Shown here piece by piece: positions 17,778-25,987 of a DNA stretch of 64,000 nt (position 1 is the stretch's first letter; every line of letters starts with the position of its first letter). A program made the position numbers and the translations under genes. This DNA comes from JANXUF01 sp043747685 (lineage in GTDB: Bacteria > Actinomycetota > Acidimicrobiia > Acidimicrobiales > Ilumatobacteraceae): contig JAYTOR010000089.1 of the NCBI GenBank assembly GCA_043747685.1, forward strand, positions 9,016 through 73,015, in the 5' to 3' direction. The notes below the pieces were generated by a model. The model worked only from the letters and a program-made list of their open reading frames with translations. It ran no database searches and was not told the origin of the DNA.

Positions 17778-18596
17778 ATGAGACTCAGGAAACGCACGCG
17801 GGCGGCGGTCAGACCGGTCGACCGGTCGTTTGCGGTCTGGCGCGACGACTCGAACCTGCTCGAACGATGGCTGCTCGTCGAGCCGGCGTACAGCCCGCTC
17901 ACCTCGATCAAGACGAACGAATCGGCCCTACTCGACGTCTTCGCCGACCTCGTCGAAGCGATCAACACCGACGACTTCCGAGTCCCAGCGGCGCTGTACC
18001 GGTTCGGACGTCGCCTCGGACTGCTCGGAGTGCTGCTCGAGGAAGTCGCAGGGTCGGTGGACCGGCTGGCGACGCTGGCACCCGGCTCGCCACGCCTGCA
18101 CACGTTTTCTGCAGGCATCTCGTTGGCGAACGGCTGGTCAGAGGGCCACCGCTACGGAGAACACGAGAGCGAATGCACCGACGGCCTCACCGGCCTGGCG
18201 ACATTGCCCATACTGCGCCTGCGGATCGAACAACTCGCTGATCAGAGCGCATGGATTGGGATCCCGTTCGAACAGGCCTACTGCATTGTCATCATCGACG
18301 CCGACATCGACACAACCGACACCTTCGAGTCGGAGTTGGCGATGATCACCCTCGCCGAGCGGCTGCGGGCGCATTACACGGCCGGTGAGACGATCGCCAG
18401 ACACGGACCGCGGGTATTGATCCTGACGAGCAACTCCGAACGCACCCGCAGCCAACTCGTCGACGTACTGGCCGACCTGCGATCGCTGCCGCTGGCGTCG
18501 ACGACGCGCGTCATCGGTTGGATCGAGGACATGACCCGGGAAATGGGTGATGGCGCACGGGTCATCGACTTCCTCACCGAGTTGACGATCGAGTGA
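17778..18596 (+). CDS. GGDEF-like protein without the catalytic motif
   Basis: A 272-residue protein. The first 130 residues are helical and unassigned. The C-terminal half resembles a diguanylate cyclase fold: CTDGLTGLATLPILRLRIEQL matches the DxLTGLxNR helix, and CIVIIDADIDTTDTF matches the first metal strand. At the position of the GGDEF loop the sequence is ARHGPRVLILTS, so the active-site residues are absent and it cannot be a normal c-di-GMP synthase. It could be a degenerate GGDEF sensor or a ligand-binding relative. RBS AGCGAGGGAG precedes the ATG. Confidence 0.65.
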   Translation: MRLRKRTRAAVRPVDRSFAVWRDDSNLLERWLLVEPAYSPLTSIKTNESALLDVFADLVEAINTDDFRVPAALYRFGRRLGLLGVLLEEVAGSVDRLATLAPGSPRLHTFSAGISLANGWSEGHRYGEHESECTDGLTGLATLPILRLRIEQLADQSAWIGIPFEQAYCIVIIDADIDTTDTFESELAMITLAERLRAHYTAGETIARHGPRVLILTSNSERTRSQLVDVLADLRSLPLASTTRVIGWIEDMTREMGDGARVIDFLTELTIE

Positions 18597-18653
18597 ACGG
18601 CACTTGACGAAGGACGCAACAGTTGTCACCTCGTCCGGCTGAGGCCTACGGTC

Positions 18654-19763
18654 TCAGTGCACCCACACGTGCATCTTCAGCGGGATGAGGTTCGCTGCCC
18701 AGATGAAGTCCATTGCCGGCACGCTGACACGGACACAGCCGTGCGATGCCGGATAGTTCGGAACACTGCCGAGGCCGTGGATCGCCTCGCCGCCGTTGAA
18801 GTACTTCGGACGGTAGATCTGGCCCAGATCGCCTGTCCACCAGCCATCGGGACGCTGGCGGTTGATCGAAAAGTTTCCGCTGTAGGTGACAGCCACACCG
18901 GTGATCGTCGAGCCCGGAGTGTTTTGATCCGGCGCACTGTAGGACTTGCCGCTGCCGGTCGAGGTGTTCAACACCCAGACCGTCTTGCCGCCGTGCACGA
19001 TGAACAGCAACTGCTTGGTCTTGTCGATCTCGACGACGTCGGCGTCCTTGCTTGCCGAGAATGCCCGTGACGTCGCCGTCGTGAGCGACGCAGCAGTCGT
19101 GGCGTCGACTGACCCCGACGGGTTCAGTGCCGCCCATTTCTGGTAGGCCATCACGCCCTGGGTTGTCGTCAAACCGTACTTGCCGTCGATATCGCCGACC
19201 CAGAAACCGAGGTCCGTCAGTCGCTGCTGGAGGGCGGCGGTGGCCGCACCGCTCTTACGGCCGACGGCCGACAGTGGAGCGCCGAGCGGGGCGACGGCGT
19301 TGGGATCAGGGGCTGCTGTCGGCGCCGGAGTTGGTGCCTCAGTCACCGGCACCGTCGTGTCGGTGGCCGGTACTGCGGTGTCAGGCACGGTGGTGTCCGG
19401 GGTGGCGGTGACCGCGGCGGGCGCTGCAGTGGCGACGGTCGGAGCAGGAGCGGTGGACCCTGGCGCTGTCGGCGGTGCCGTCGGGGCAACTGTCGATGCG
19501 GCCGTCGTGGCAGCGGAGGTCGTGCCAGCGGTCGTGGTCGCAGCGGTCGTGGCGGTGGTCACCGGCACCGTCGTCGGAGCGGCAGTCACTGCAGCGGTGG
19601 TCTGCGTCGCAGCGACGGTTGTGACGGTCAGCGACGTCGCCGCCGATGCGACGGTCGACTTCGCCGGAACCACAGAGTTGGCGGTGCTCGAGCAACTGAC
19701 GCCGGCAACGACCAGTGCTCCGGTCAGGCCCATGAGGGCCAACCGTTTTGTCGAAATTCTCAT
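18654..19763 (-). CDS. L,D-transpeptidase lipoprotein with peptidoglycan-binding domain
   Basis: It begins MRISTKRLALMG with a signal peptide and lipobox VAGVSC, so it is probably lipid-anchored outside the membrane. A roughly 130-residue Thr/Ala/Pro-rich linker follows. Next comes a PG_binding_1 domain (LQQRLTDLGFWVGDIDGKYG) and a YkuD domain with active site IHGLGSVPNYPASHGCVRVS, containing the catalytic Cys of SHGCVR. It should form 3-3 crosslinks or attach proteins to peptidoglycan. I start nine codons inside the longest frame, at 19763, because the signal peptide begins there. Confidence 0.9.
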   Translation of the reverse strand: MRISTKRLALMGLTGALVVAGVSCSSTANSVVPAKSTVASAATSLTVTTVAATQTTAAVTAAPTTVPVTTATTAATTTAGTTSAATTAASTVAPTAPPTAPGSTAPAPTVATAAPAAVTATPDTTVPDTAVPATDTTVPVTEAPTPAPTAAPDPNAVAPLGAPLSAVGRKSGAATAALQQRLTDLGFWVGDIDGKYGLTTTQGVMAYQKWAALNPSGSVDATTAASLTTATSRAFSASKDADVVEIDKTKQLLFIVHGGKTVWVLNTSTGSGKSYSAPDQNTPGSTITGVAVTYSGNFSINRQRPDGWWTGDLGQIYRPKYFNGGEAIHGLGSVPNYPASHGCVRVSVPAMDFIWAANLIPLKMHVWVH

Positions 19764-19850
19764 CGTTCTCCCGCCCAGGTTCGCGCGCACTAGGCGTACA
19801 GAATAGTGAGGGCGTCCGGCGAGTGGTGGTCACCCCACCATTGCCGGCGG

Positions 19851-20798
19851 TTACAGGTGTGCGTCGGAAGATCGACGTTCGTCATCGAACGTCCACGGGG
19901 TGCGGATGATGGCCGCTGGATCGAAGCTGCTGAGCAGATCGACCGCCGAGATCGGCGTTGGCGCGGATGCAAGCCCGAGGCTGTGTGCCAGCAGACCAAC
20001 GAGTTGCGATGGTGACGTTCCGGCTCGGCTCATCGCCGCCGCTGTGATGTCGCCGTGGCGTTTCGCCAGGCGGTGACCATCGTGACCGAGAACGAGCGGC
20101 ACGTGGAGGTATCGCTGCTTCGACATGCCGAGCAACTCGCCCAGCAGTATCTGGCGAGGAGTGGACGACAACAGGTCGTCGCCGCGTACGATCTCGGTGA
20201 TTCCCTGCGCCTCGTCGTCGACGACGACCGCCAAGTTGTAAGCGGCGACCCCGTCGTTTCGGCGCAACACCACATCGTCGATCCAACCGCTGTAGGGACC
20301 ATGCACGACGTCGACGAAATCCCCGCTCGGCCGCGTCGCCGCGAGACGCAGCGCCGGGTGACGCCCTGACGCCTCCCGGGCGAGCCGCGCCGCAGCACTG
20401 AGGCGACGGCACGTCCCGGGGTACGATCGCTCGGCACCGCCGTGCGGGGCCGTCGCCGCAGCAGCGATCTCTTTTCGGGTGCAATAGCACGGATATGTCA
20501 GATCGCTGCCCGCCAGCACGTCGATCGCCCTGTCGTAGCGTTCGAAGCGCTGCGATTGTCGAACGACGGGTCCGTCCCAGTCGAGACCCAGCCACCGCAA
20601 CGCCTCGAGCTGGTTATCGGCACACTGTTGCGACGACGTCAGCCGATCGAGGTCTTCCATCCGCACGATGAAACGACCACCCTGCGAACGGGCGGACAAC
20701 CAGGCAACGAGTGCCGTGCGCAGGTTGCCGAGATGCAGTTCGCCGGTGGGACTCGGAGCGAACCGTCCGGTCACCTCGCGCTGTCGAGCCTCATCCAT
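19851..20798 (-). CDS. gluQ: Glutamyl-Q tRNA(Asp) synthetase
   Basis: GluQ charges glutamate onto queuosine at position 34 of tRNA(Asp). It is a catalytic-domain-only GluRS relative of about 315 residues. Visible are the class I HIGH motif (APSPTGELHLGNLRT), the zinc-site cysteines in YPCYCTRKE and SYPGTCRR, and a KMSKS-equivalent RLAKRHGDIT. No anticodon-binding domain follows, which separates it from GltX. Start taken at MDEARQREV (20798). Confidence 0.9.
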   Translation of the reverse strand: MDEARQREVTGRFAPSPTGELHLGNLRTALVAWLSARSQGGRFIVRMEDLDRLTSSQQCADNQLEALRWLGLDWDGPVVRQSQRFERYDRAIDVLAGSDLTYPCYCTRKEIAAAATAPHGGAERSYPGTCRRLSAAARLAREASGRHPALRLAATRPSGDFVDVVHGPYSGWIDDVVLRRNDGVAAYNLAVVVDDEAQGITEIVRGDDLLSSTPRQILLGELLGMSKQRYLHVPLVLGHDGHRLAKRHGDITAAAMSRAGTSPSQLVGLLAHSLGLASAPTPISAVDLLSSFDPAAIIRTPWTFDDERRSSDAHL

Positions 20799-20873
20799 CG
20801 AGGAGTACATCCATCAGCAAACATCCATCGAGCAGGCGCATCCGTCCGTTGGCACATCCGCCACATCAGGCCG

Positions 20874-21902
20874 TTAGTCGCTCGTGAGCAGTCCGGTCTG
20901 GCGCCAATAGGCGGCGACACGATCGCCGACATCAGCACCCGGGCCGGCGCCCGTGCCTGTTTCAGGGGCTGCATCGACACCTTCGAGCGCTGCGAGCACG
21001 GCGGCACTGCACATCCGCAAGGCGTCGAGGTCGTATCCGCCTTCGAGCACCACCAGTCGTCGTCCCGCCGGCGCCAGTTGCAGCAGCCTGGCTGTCAAGG
21101 TCGCGTAATCCGCTGATGTCAGGCCGAGATCGGTGATCGGATCGAGCCGGTGGGCATCGAAGCCTGCCGAGATGATCAGCCAGGTCGGGCCAAAGGCTTC
21201 GACGACCGGGGCGACGACCGCATCGTACGCCCTGAGATAAGAATCACCGGTCGCACCCGGCGGCAGCGGTACGTTCAGCGTCGTGCCGACACCCGCTCCG
21301 GCACCCGTCTCCTCGATCCGTCCGGTCCCCGGATACAACGGCCACTGATGAAACGACACGTAGAGCACGTTCGGGTCCCGGTAGAAGATGTCCTGCGTTC
21401 CGTTGCCATGGTGGGCGTCGTAGTCGACGATGACGACCCGCTCGCCACGCGCAGCGAGGGACGCGGCAACGACGGCAACATTTGAGAAGACGCAGAATCC
21501 CATCGGCTCGTTGCGGGTGGCGTGATGACCAGGAGGGCGTACGGCACAGAACGCTGCGCTGGCAGCGGCTTCGCCACGCTCGAGCGCAGAGACGGCGGTC
21601 AAGCCGGCGCCGGCAGCGTGGAGGACGGCGGACCACGATCCACTGGACAGCGTCGTGTCAGGATCGAGCCGCCCGCCACCGGCGGCGCAGATCGCCTCGA
21701 CACGGTTGATGTAGCTCAGCGGGTGCGTCCGTTCGAGGTCCTGCTTTGTCGCCGGCTGCGGATCGAGGGCAACCAGGGCGTCGGCGACACTGGTCTCCTT
21801 GGCGCCCTGCAACACCGCTTGCAGGCGTTCCGGGCGCTCAGGATGGTGGGATCCCGTGAGATGTTCGAGGTATGACTGGTGGGTCGCGAAGAGCACGGTC
21901 AC
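20874..21902 (-). CDS. Histone deacetylase family protein (acetoin utilisation AcuC-like)
   Basis: Zinc-dependent deacylase fold. Catalytic and metal residues are visible: AVRPPGHHATRNEP (paired His), VIVDYDAHHGNGTQDIF (Asp and His ligands), and IISAGFDAHRLDP (second Asp ligand). The family opening TGSHHPERPERLQAVL and the closing LEGGYDLDALR are present. Likely substrates are acetylated proteins or polyamines; the sequence does not decide. I use the GTG at 21902, because the longer frame up to 21998 would overlap the divergent GNAT gene and adds residues unlike the family. Confidence 0.87.
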   Translation of the reverse strand: MTVLFATHQSYLEHLTGSHHPERPERLQAVLQGAKETSVADALVALDPQPATKQDLERTHPLSYINRVEAICAAGGGRLDPDTTLSSGSWSAVLHAAGAGLTAVSALERGEAAASAAFCAVRPPGHHATRNEPMGFCVFSNVAVVAASLAARGERVVIVDYDAHHGNGTQDIFYRDPNVLYVSFHQWPLYPGTGRIEETGAGAGVGTTLNVPLPPGATGDSYLRAYDAVVAPVVEAFGPTWLIISAGFDAHRLDPITDLGLTSADYATLTARLLQLAPAGRRLVVLEGGYDLDALRMCSAAVLAALEGVDAAPETGTGAGPGADVGDRVAAYWRQTGLLTSD

Positions 21903-21928
21903 CGTACGGACGCTACCGTCGTGAACCG

Positions 21929-22717
21929 GTGACCAAAGCCGATTCTCCGACCGAGCGCTCGAACGCCCAGATCTTTCGTGGAGCAGGCTGCGCGGCACGT
22001 GTCAGACCATGGCCCGGCGAACCGTCGATCGCCCACCTCGTGACCGTCGATCAGGGCAGTGACGTGCCGTCTTCGCTGCTCAGAACGTGGTTGAACGAGC
22101 TGCGCCGGATGGGTTACTCCCATGTCCGCAGTGGTGCTCTACACGCGTCTGCGTGCCGCAGTTACGACGCCATCGGGTTCGTTGCTGTGCAATCGCTTGC
22201 GCTCCTGCGCGCCCCATTGCCGCCGCAGTTCACCTCGCGAACGACCCAGCGGGCAGCATCGCCGACACCTCGCCGTACCGGTGACGTTCACCTTCGAAGA
22301 GGGACCGACAGCGAACTCGCACGACTCGCCTTCCTTGATCGCCAGGCCTTCCAACCCGGCTGGGGGCTCGATGCGACATCGATCAGCGACGCCATGAACG
22401 CCACGCCGGCCCACCGTCTTCGCGTTGCCGTCGACGAGTCGAACGACGCACCGATCGGCTACACGGTCGCCGGCAGGGCAGGAAAGTCGAGTTTTCTCCA
22501 GCGGCTCGCTGTCAACCCGGCAGCACAGCGACGAGGTGTCGGCAGCAGACTGGTCGTCGATGCTCAGGTGTGGGCGAGACGTTGGCGGGCGACGACGATG
22601 ACGGTTAATACCCAGGTCGACAACCTTGCAGCACTTCGGCTCTACGAGGAATGCGGCTTCGTCCTGCTCACCGAGCAATTGACGGTCATGCAACGCGCCC
22701 TTGATCACGATGTCTGA
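21929..22717 (+). CDS. Tandem GNAT N-acetyltransferase
   Basis: Two GNAT-like halves. The first (residues about 20-95) lacks a clear acetyl-CoA loop and looks degenerate (WLNELRRMGYSHVRSGAL, then AIGFVAVQSLALLRA). The second has the acetyl-CoA motif LAVNPAAQRRGVGSRLVVDA and the C-terminal LRLYEECGFVLL. This double arrangement resembles MshD, but I do not assign mycothiol synthase. The GTG start at 21929 leaves a 26-base gap to the divergent deacetylase gene. Six bases separate it from the next gene. Confidence 0.75.
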   Translation: MTKADSPTERSNAQIFRGAGCAARVRPWPGEPSIAHLVTVDQGSDVPSSLLRTWLNELRRMGYSHVRSGALHASACRSYDAIGFVAVQSLALLRAPLPPQFTSRTTQRAASPTPRRTGDVHLRRGTDSELARLAFLDRQAFQPGWGLDATSISDAMNATPAHRLRVAVDESNDAPIGYTVAGRAGKSSFLQRLAVNPAAQRRGVGSRLVVDAQVWARRWRATTMTVNTQVDNLAALRLYEECGFVLLTEQLTVMQRALDHDV

Positions 22718-22723
22718 GCGACG

Positions 22724-25030
22724 ATGTCTGAACTGATAGCCGACGTCAGCACCGCTTCCTCGACGCCTCGCCTCGTTCGCGGGTCAACCCTGCTGCTGGT
22801 CGTGACGATGCTGGCGGTCGTCTTCGGCACGGCAGCGACGGGCGTCGCTCGGGCCCAAGCTGCAACCGTGCAGCTCCGCCTCGTCAGTGTGCCGCTGTCC
22901 ATTCAGCAGGACGACTCACTGCCGATCGTCGTCAGCGCAGTCGGCGAGGTGCCGACAGACGGTGTCATCGTCGTGACCGCCTACCCACCCGTGAACAGCC
23001 GTGGCGACGTCGCCACGATCGTCGGGGGCCATCTCCCGAGTGTCTCTGCTGCCGCCATCTCGTTCCCGGTCAAAGGTTTGGCGAGAGACGACAGTGGTGC
23101 GCTCGTGTTGCCGATTCCTACGCAGTCGGCGACCCGGTTGAAGACGAAATTGCGGCTCAAGGACCCCGGCCTGTACCCGCTGTCGATCGAACTGCGCGAC
23201 AGTGACACCAAGGGAACGCTCGCCCAACTGTCGACGTTCGTCGAGCGTCTCGGCCAGGACGTCACTCCGAGCACGGTGTCGGTCGGCTGGCTGTTCAGCA
23301 TCGACAGTCCCCCGACGTTGCAGTCGAACGGCACCACTGTTGTCAGCGACGTCGCCAGAACACAGTTGTCGGCGCTGGCCGGGTTCCTGCAACAGACGAC
23401 GGTGCCGATCAGCGCAGTGATCCGCCCCGAGTTGCTCGACGGCCTCAAGCGCAGCGGCACCGCTTCCGATCTGGCGCTACTGAAGCAGGTCGCCGCCACT
23501 TTCGGCAACCAACACGAACTACTCGCCGAGCCGTCCGTCTCGATGGATCCGTCGGCGGCGGCAGCAGCCGGGATGCAGTCGACGTTCACCGACCAACTGC
23601 GTCTCGGAGAGGACCAACTCGTCGGAAGCCTCGGTATCAACAGCGCCAAACGCAGCAGTTGGTTTATCCCCGCCGGCACCGATGCCGCTGGACTCGGGCT
23701 GCTGCGCGGGCTCGGCGTGCAGCATGTGGTTCTCGGCCAATCGGCCGCCGTTCTCCAGCCAGTCGGAACCCCGACGGGCGAGATCGGCAAGGTCCAACTC
23801 GGCACTGCCCAACTCGGCACCGATCAGACGATTCCCGCACTGATCACCGACCGGACGGTCGACGCCTCCCTGCATGCGGCCACGGACGACCCGATCGCTA
23901 CCGCTCATCTGATCGTCGCTGATCTGACGGCGCTCGGAATCGAACGCGATCGACAATTGACCACGTCCGCGCACGCGCCGGCCCGCGGTGTCGTCGTCTC
24001 CGTCGGACTCGTCGGGTCGATCGATCCGACGCTGCTGCAGGACGTCTTCACGTTGTTGCAACAATCGCCACACATCGCTCTGCGCACGGTCGACGGTGTG
24101 CTCAGCGAACTCGAACGGGGAACCGACGTCGACGACATGCGGATGATCGGAGTCAGCAATCCGAGTCCGATCGATCTGCGATCGGCGGCATTCACGTTGA
24201 CCTCGGTGAATTCCCAGATCAGCAGCTACGCCACGATGCTGACGACGTCCGACGGCGTCGATCCCCGGCCGGCGATATGGCGGCGTCTGCTGCAGGTGTA
24301 TCCGGCGGACGACATCACCAATGCCGAACGCCTGGCCTACGCCAACCAGATCGGAGGGGATCTCGACGTCCTGCGATCGTCCGTGACATATCCGTCACTC
24401 GGGCACATCACGATCGGCGGACGCGCCAGCGACATCCCCTTCGTGCTCGACAACTCCAGCGACGTCGACCTCAAGGTCATGCTGCGGCTCTCGAGCGCAA
24501 AGATGGATTTTCTGGACAACGACCAGGTGATCACGGTCAGCAAACGGACGTCGGCGAACGGGCGCACCTCGACGAACATCCGCGTCAGGGCGCGCTCAGG
24601 CGCTGAATTCCCTGTCCAAGTGCAGTTGTTCACGCCGGACGGCAAACAGGCCCTCGGACCTCCAAGCACGCTGACGGTTCGTGCGTCGGTGCTGACAGGG
24701 CTCGGGCAGGTCGCCACCGGGGCGCTGCTCGTGATTCTCGCCAGTTGGTGGCTGCAGAACTTCATGCGATCGCGACGCCGCCGAAGGGAGGAAACGAGCG
24801 CCTCGCTCGGGCGTCATCCGGTCAAGCGCTCCGAGACAAGCCGAGACCAGGACGACGCACACCAGGACGACGCACACCAGGACGACGACACCGGTCCGAA
24901 CGGCGTCATCCGGCCGCAGTTCGATGACGACGAATCCGGTGGCGGACTCGATCGTCATGACGAAGTCGGCCGACACGACGATGAAACGCGGGTGATCGTG
25001 ATGCAATCAGATAAGATTCCCGACTCGTGA
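22724..25030 (+). CDS. DUF6049-like secreted/membrane protein (Rv3909-type)
   Basis: A 768-residue protein with an N-terminal signal segment (LLLVVTMLAVVFGTAATGVA), a long extracytoplasmic region and a C-terminal membrane span (LGQVATGALLVILASWWLQN) followed by an acidic cytoplasmic tail. Shape and position match Rv3909 of M. tuberculosis, which precedes the murJ gene at the origin. The function is not known. The tail contains three 15-bp repeats encoding DDAHQ units. Its stop overlaps the GTG of the degV-family gene (GTGA), so the two are coupled. Confidence 0.75.
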   Translation: MSELIADVSTASSTPRLVRGSTLLLVVTMLAVVFGTAATGVARAQAATVQLRLVSVPLSIQQDDSLPIVVSAVGEVPTDGVIVVTAYPPVNSRGDVATIVGGHLPSVSAAAISFPVKGLARDDSGALVLPIPTQSATRLKTKLRLKDPGLYPLSIELRDSDTKGTLAQLSTFVERLGQDVTPSTVSVGWLFSIDSPPTLQSNGTTVVSDVARTQLSALAGFLQQTTVPISAVIRPELLDGLKRSGTASDLALLKQVAATFGNQHELLAEPSVSMDPSAAAAAGMQSTFTDQLRLGEDQLVGSLGINSAKRSSWFIPAGTDAAGLGLLRGLGVQHVVLGQSAAVLQPVGTPTGEIGKVQLGTAQLGTDQTIPALITDRTVDASLHAATDDPIATAHLIVADLTALGIERDRQLTTSAHAPARGVVVSVGLVGSIDPTLLQDVFTLLQQSPHIALRTVDGVLSELERGTDVDDMRMIGVSNPSPIDLRSAAFTLTSVNSQISSYATMLTTSDGVDPRPAIWRRLLQVYPADDITNAERLAYANQIGGDLDVLRSSVTYPSLGHITIGGRASDIPFVLDNSSDVDLKVMLRLSSAKMDFLDNDQVITVSKRTSANGRTSTNIRVRARSGAEFPVQVQLFTPDGKQALGPPSTLTVRASVLTGLGQVATGALLVILASWWLQNFMRSRRRRREETSASLGRHPVKRSETSRDQDDAHQDDAHQDDDTGPNGVIRPQFDDDESGGGLDRHDEVGRHDDETRVIVMQSDKIPDS
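24846..24890 (+). repeat. Three 15-bp direct repeats inside a coding region
   Basis: ACCAGGACGACGCAC occurs twice exactly and a third time with changes at the end, encoding DDAHQ-type units in the acidic tail of the DUF6049-like protein. Confidence 0.85.
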
Positions 25031-25863
25031 CCATACGAATCGTCACCGACAGCGCTTGCGACTTGCCGGATGCCCTCGCCCAAGAACTCGGAATCGACAT
25101 CGTCCCGTTGACGATCCGCTTCGGTGAAGAAGAATTTGTCGATCGACGTGATCTCAGTGTGGACGAATTCTGGAGGCGCTGCGCTGCGTCATCCGCCCTG
25201 CCGGAAACGGCAGCGCCCTCACCAGGCGAATTCGACCTGGCCTATCGGCGAATGGCGGAACAGGGAGCGACGGGCATCGTCGTCGTCAACCTGTCCGGTT
25301 CGCTGTCGGCGACGACTCAGTCGGCGCAACTGGCCGCCAATTCGTTCACCGACATTCCCGTCAACGTCGTCGATTCCCGATCTGTCACCCTCGGACAGGG
25401 CCTCATCGCCGTCGCCGCCGCCAGGCTCGGCCTCGACGGTGCCTCGCTGGCGACCGTTACCGCTGCGGCCCATGATCTGGCCGAACGGACCAAGGTGTGG
25501 GGCGCCCTCGACACGCTCGACAACCTCAAAAAGGGTGGCCGCATCGGTGGGGCCAAGGCAATGCTGGCCTCCGTTCTGTCGATCAAGCCGATCATTGAGG
25601 TACGCGACGGCAAGGTCGAAGAGGGTGGCAAGCAACGCACCCGGTCCAAGGCTCTGACGTTCCTGATCGACAAGGTGAAGTCGTATGGGCCCGTCGAGAA
25701 TCTCTCCGTCCTGCAGGCCGCCTGCGACGACAAGGATGCCTTTACCGAACGCGTCAGGGAACTCGCCGGTGGTGCCGATGTGATCGTCGGTGACATCGGC
25801 CCGGTCGTCGGCACCCATGCCGGCCGTGGCACGATCGGCGTCGCCTTCCAGGTTCCGCGTTAA
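25027..25863 (+). CDS. DegV family fatty-acid-binding protein
   Basis: A 278-residue DegV protein, the class that binds fatty acids and in some bacteria acts as the FakB subunit of fatty acid kinase. Landmarks are IRIVTDSACDLPDAL at the start, SLSATTQSAQLAA near residue 95, VVDSRSVTLGQGLIAVAAA, and the C-terminal TIGVAFQVPR. The GTG start lies within the stop of the upstream gene. No FakA partner is visible in the window. Confidence 0.87.
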   Translation: MTIRIVTDSACDLPDALAQELGIDIVPLTIRFGEEEFVDRRDLSVDEFWRRCAASSALPETAAPSPGEFDLAYRRMAEQGATGIVVVNLSGSLSATTQSAQLAANSFTDIPVNVVDSRSVTLGQGLIAVAAARLGLDGASLATVTAAAHDLAERTKVWGALDTLDNLKKGGRIGGAKAMLASVLSIKPIIEVRDGKVEEGGKQRTRSKALTFLIDKVKSYGPVENLSVLQAACDDKDAFTERVRELAGGADVIVGDIGPVVGTHAGRGTIGVAFQVPR

Positions 25864-25987
25864 GCGTTCCGGGCTGCTTACTGCTCGACTGATATGCGTG
25901 CCACCAGCCGTTGTGCGTCCGGCGCACTGGCGGTGCCGTCCAGGATGCCAGACGTGGGCAGCTACTGGCCACTAGCCTCGGCATACG

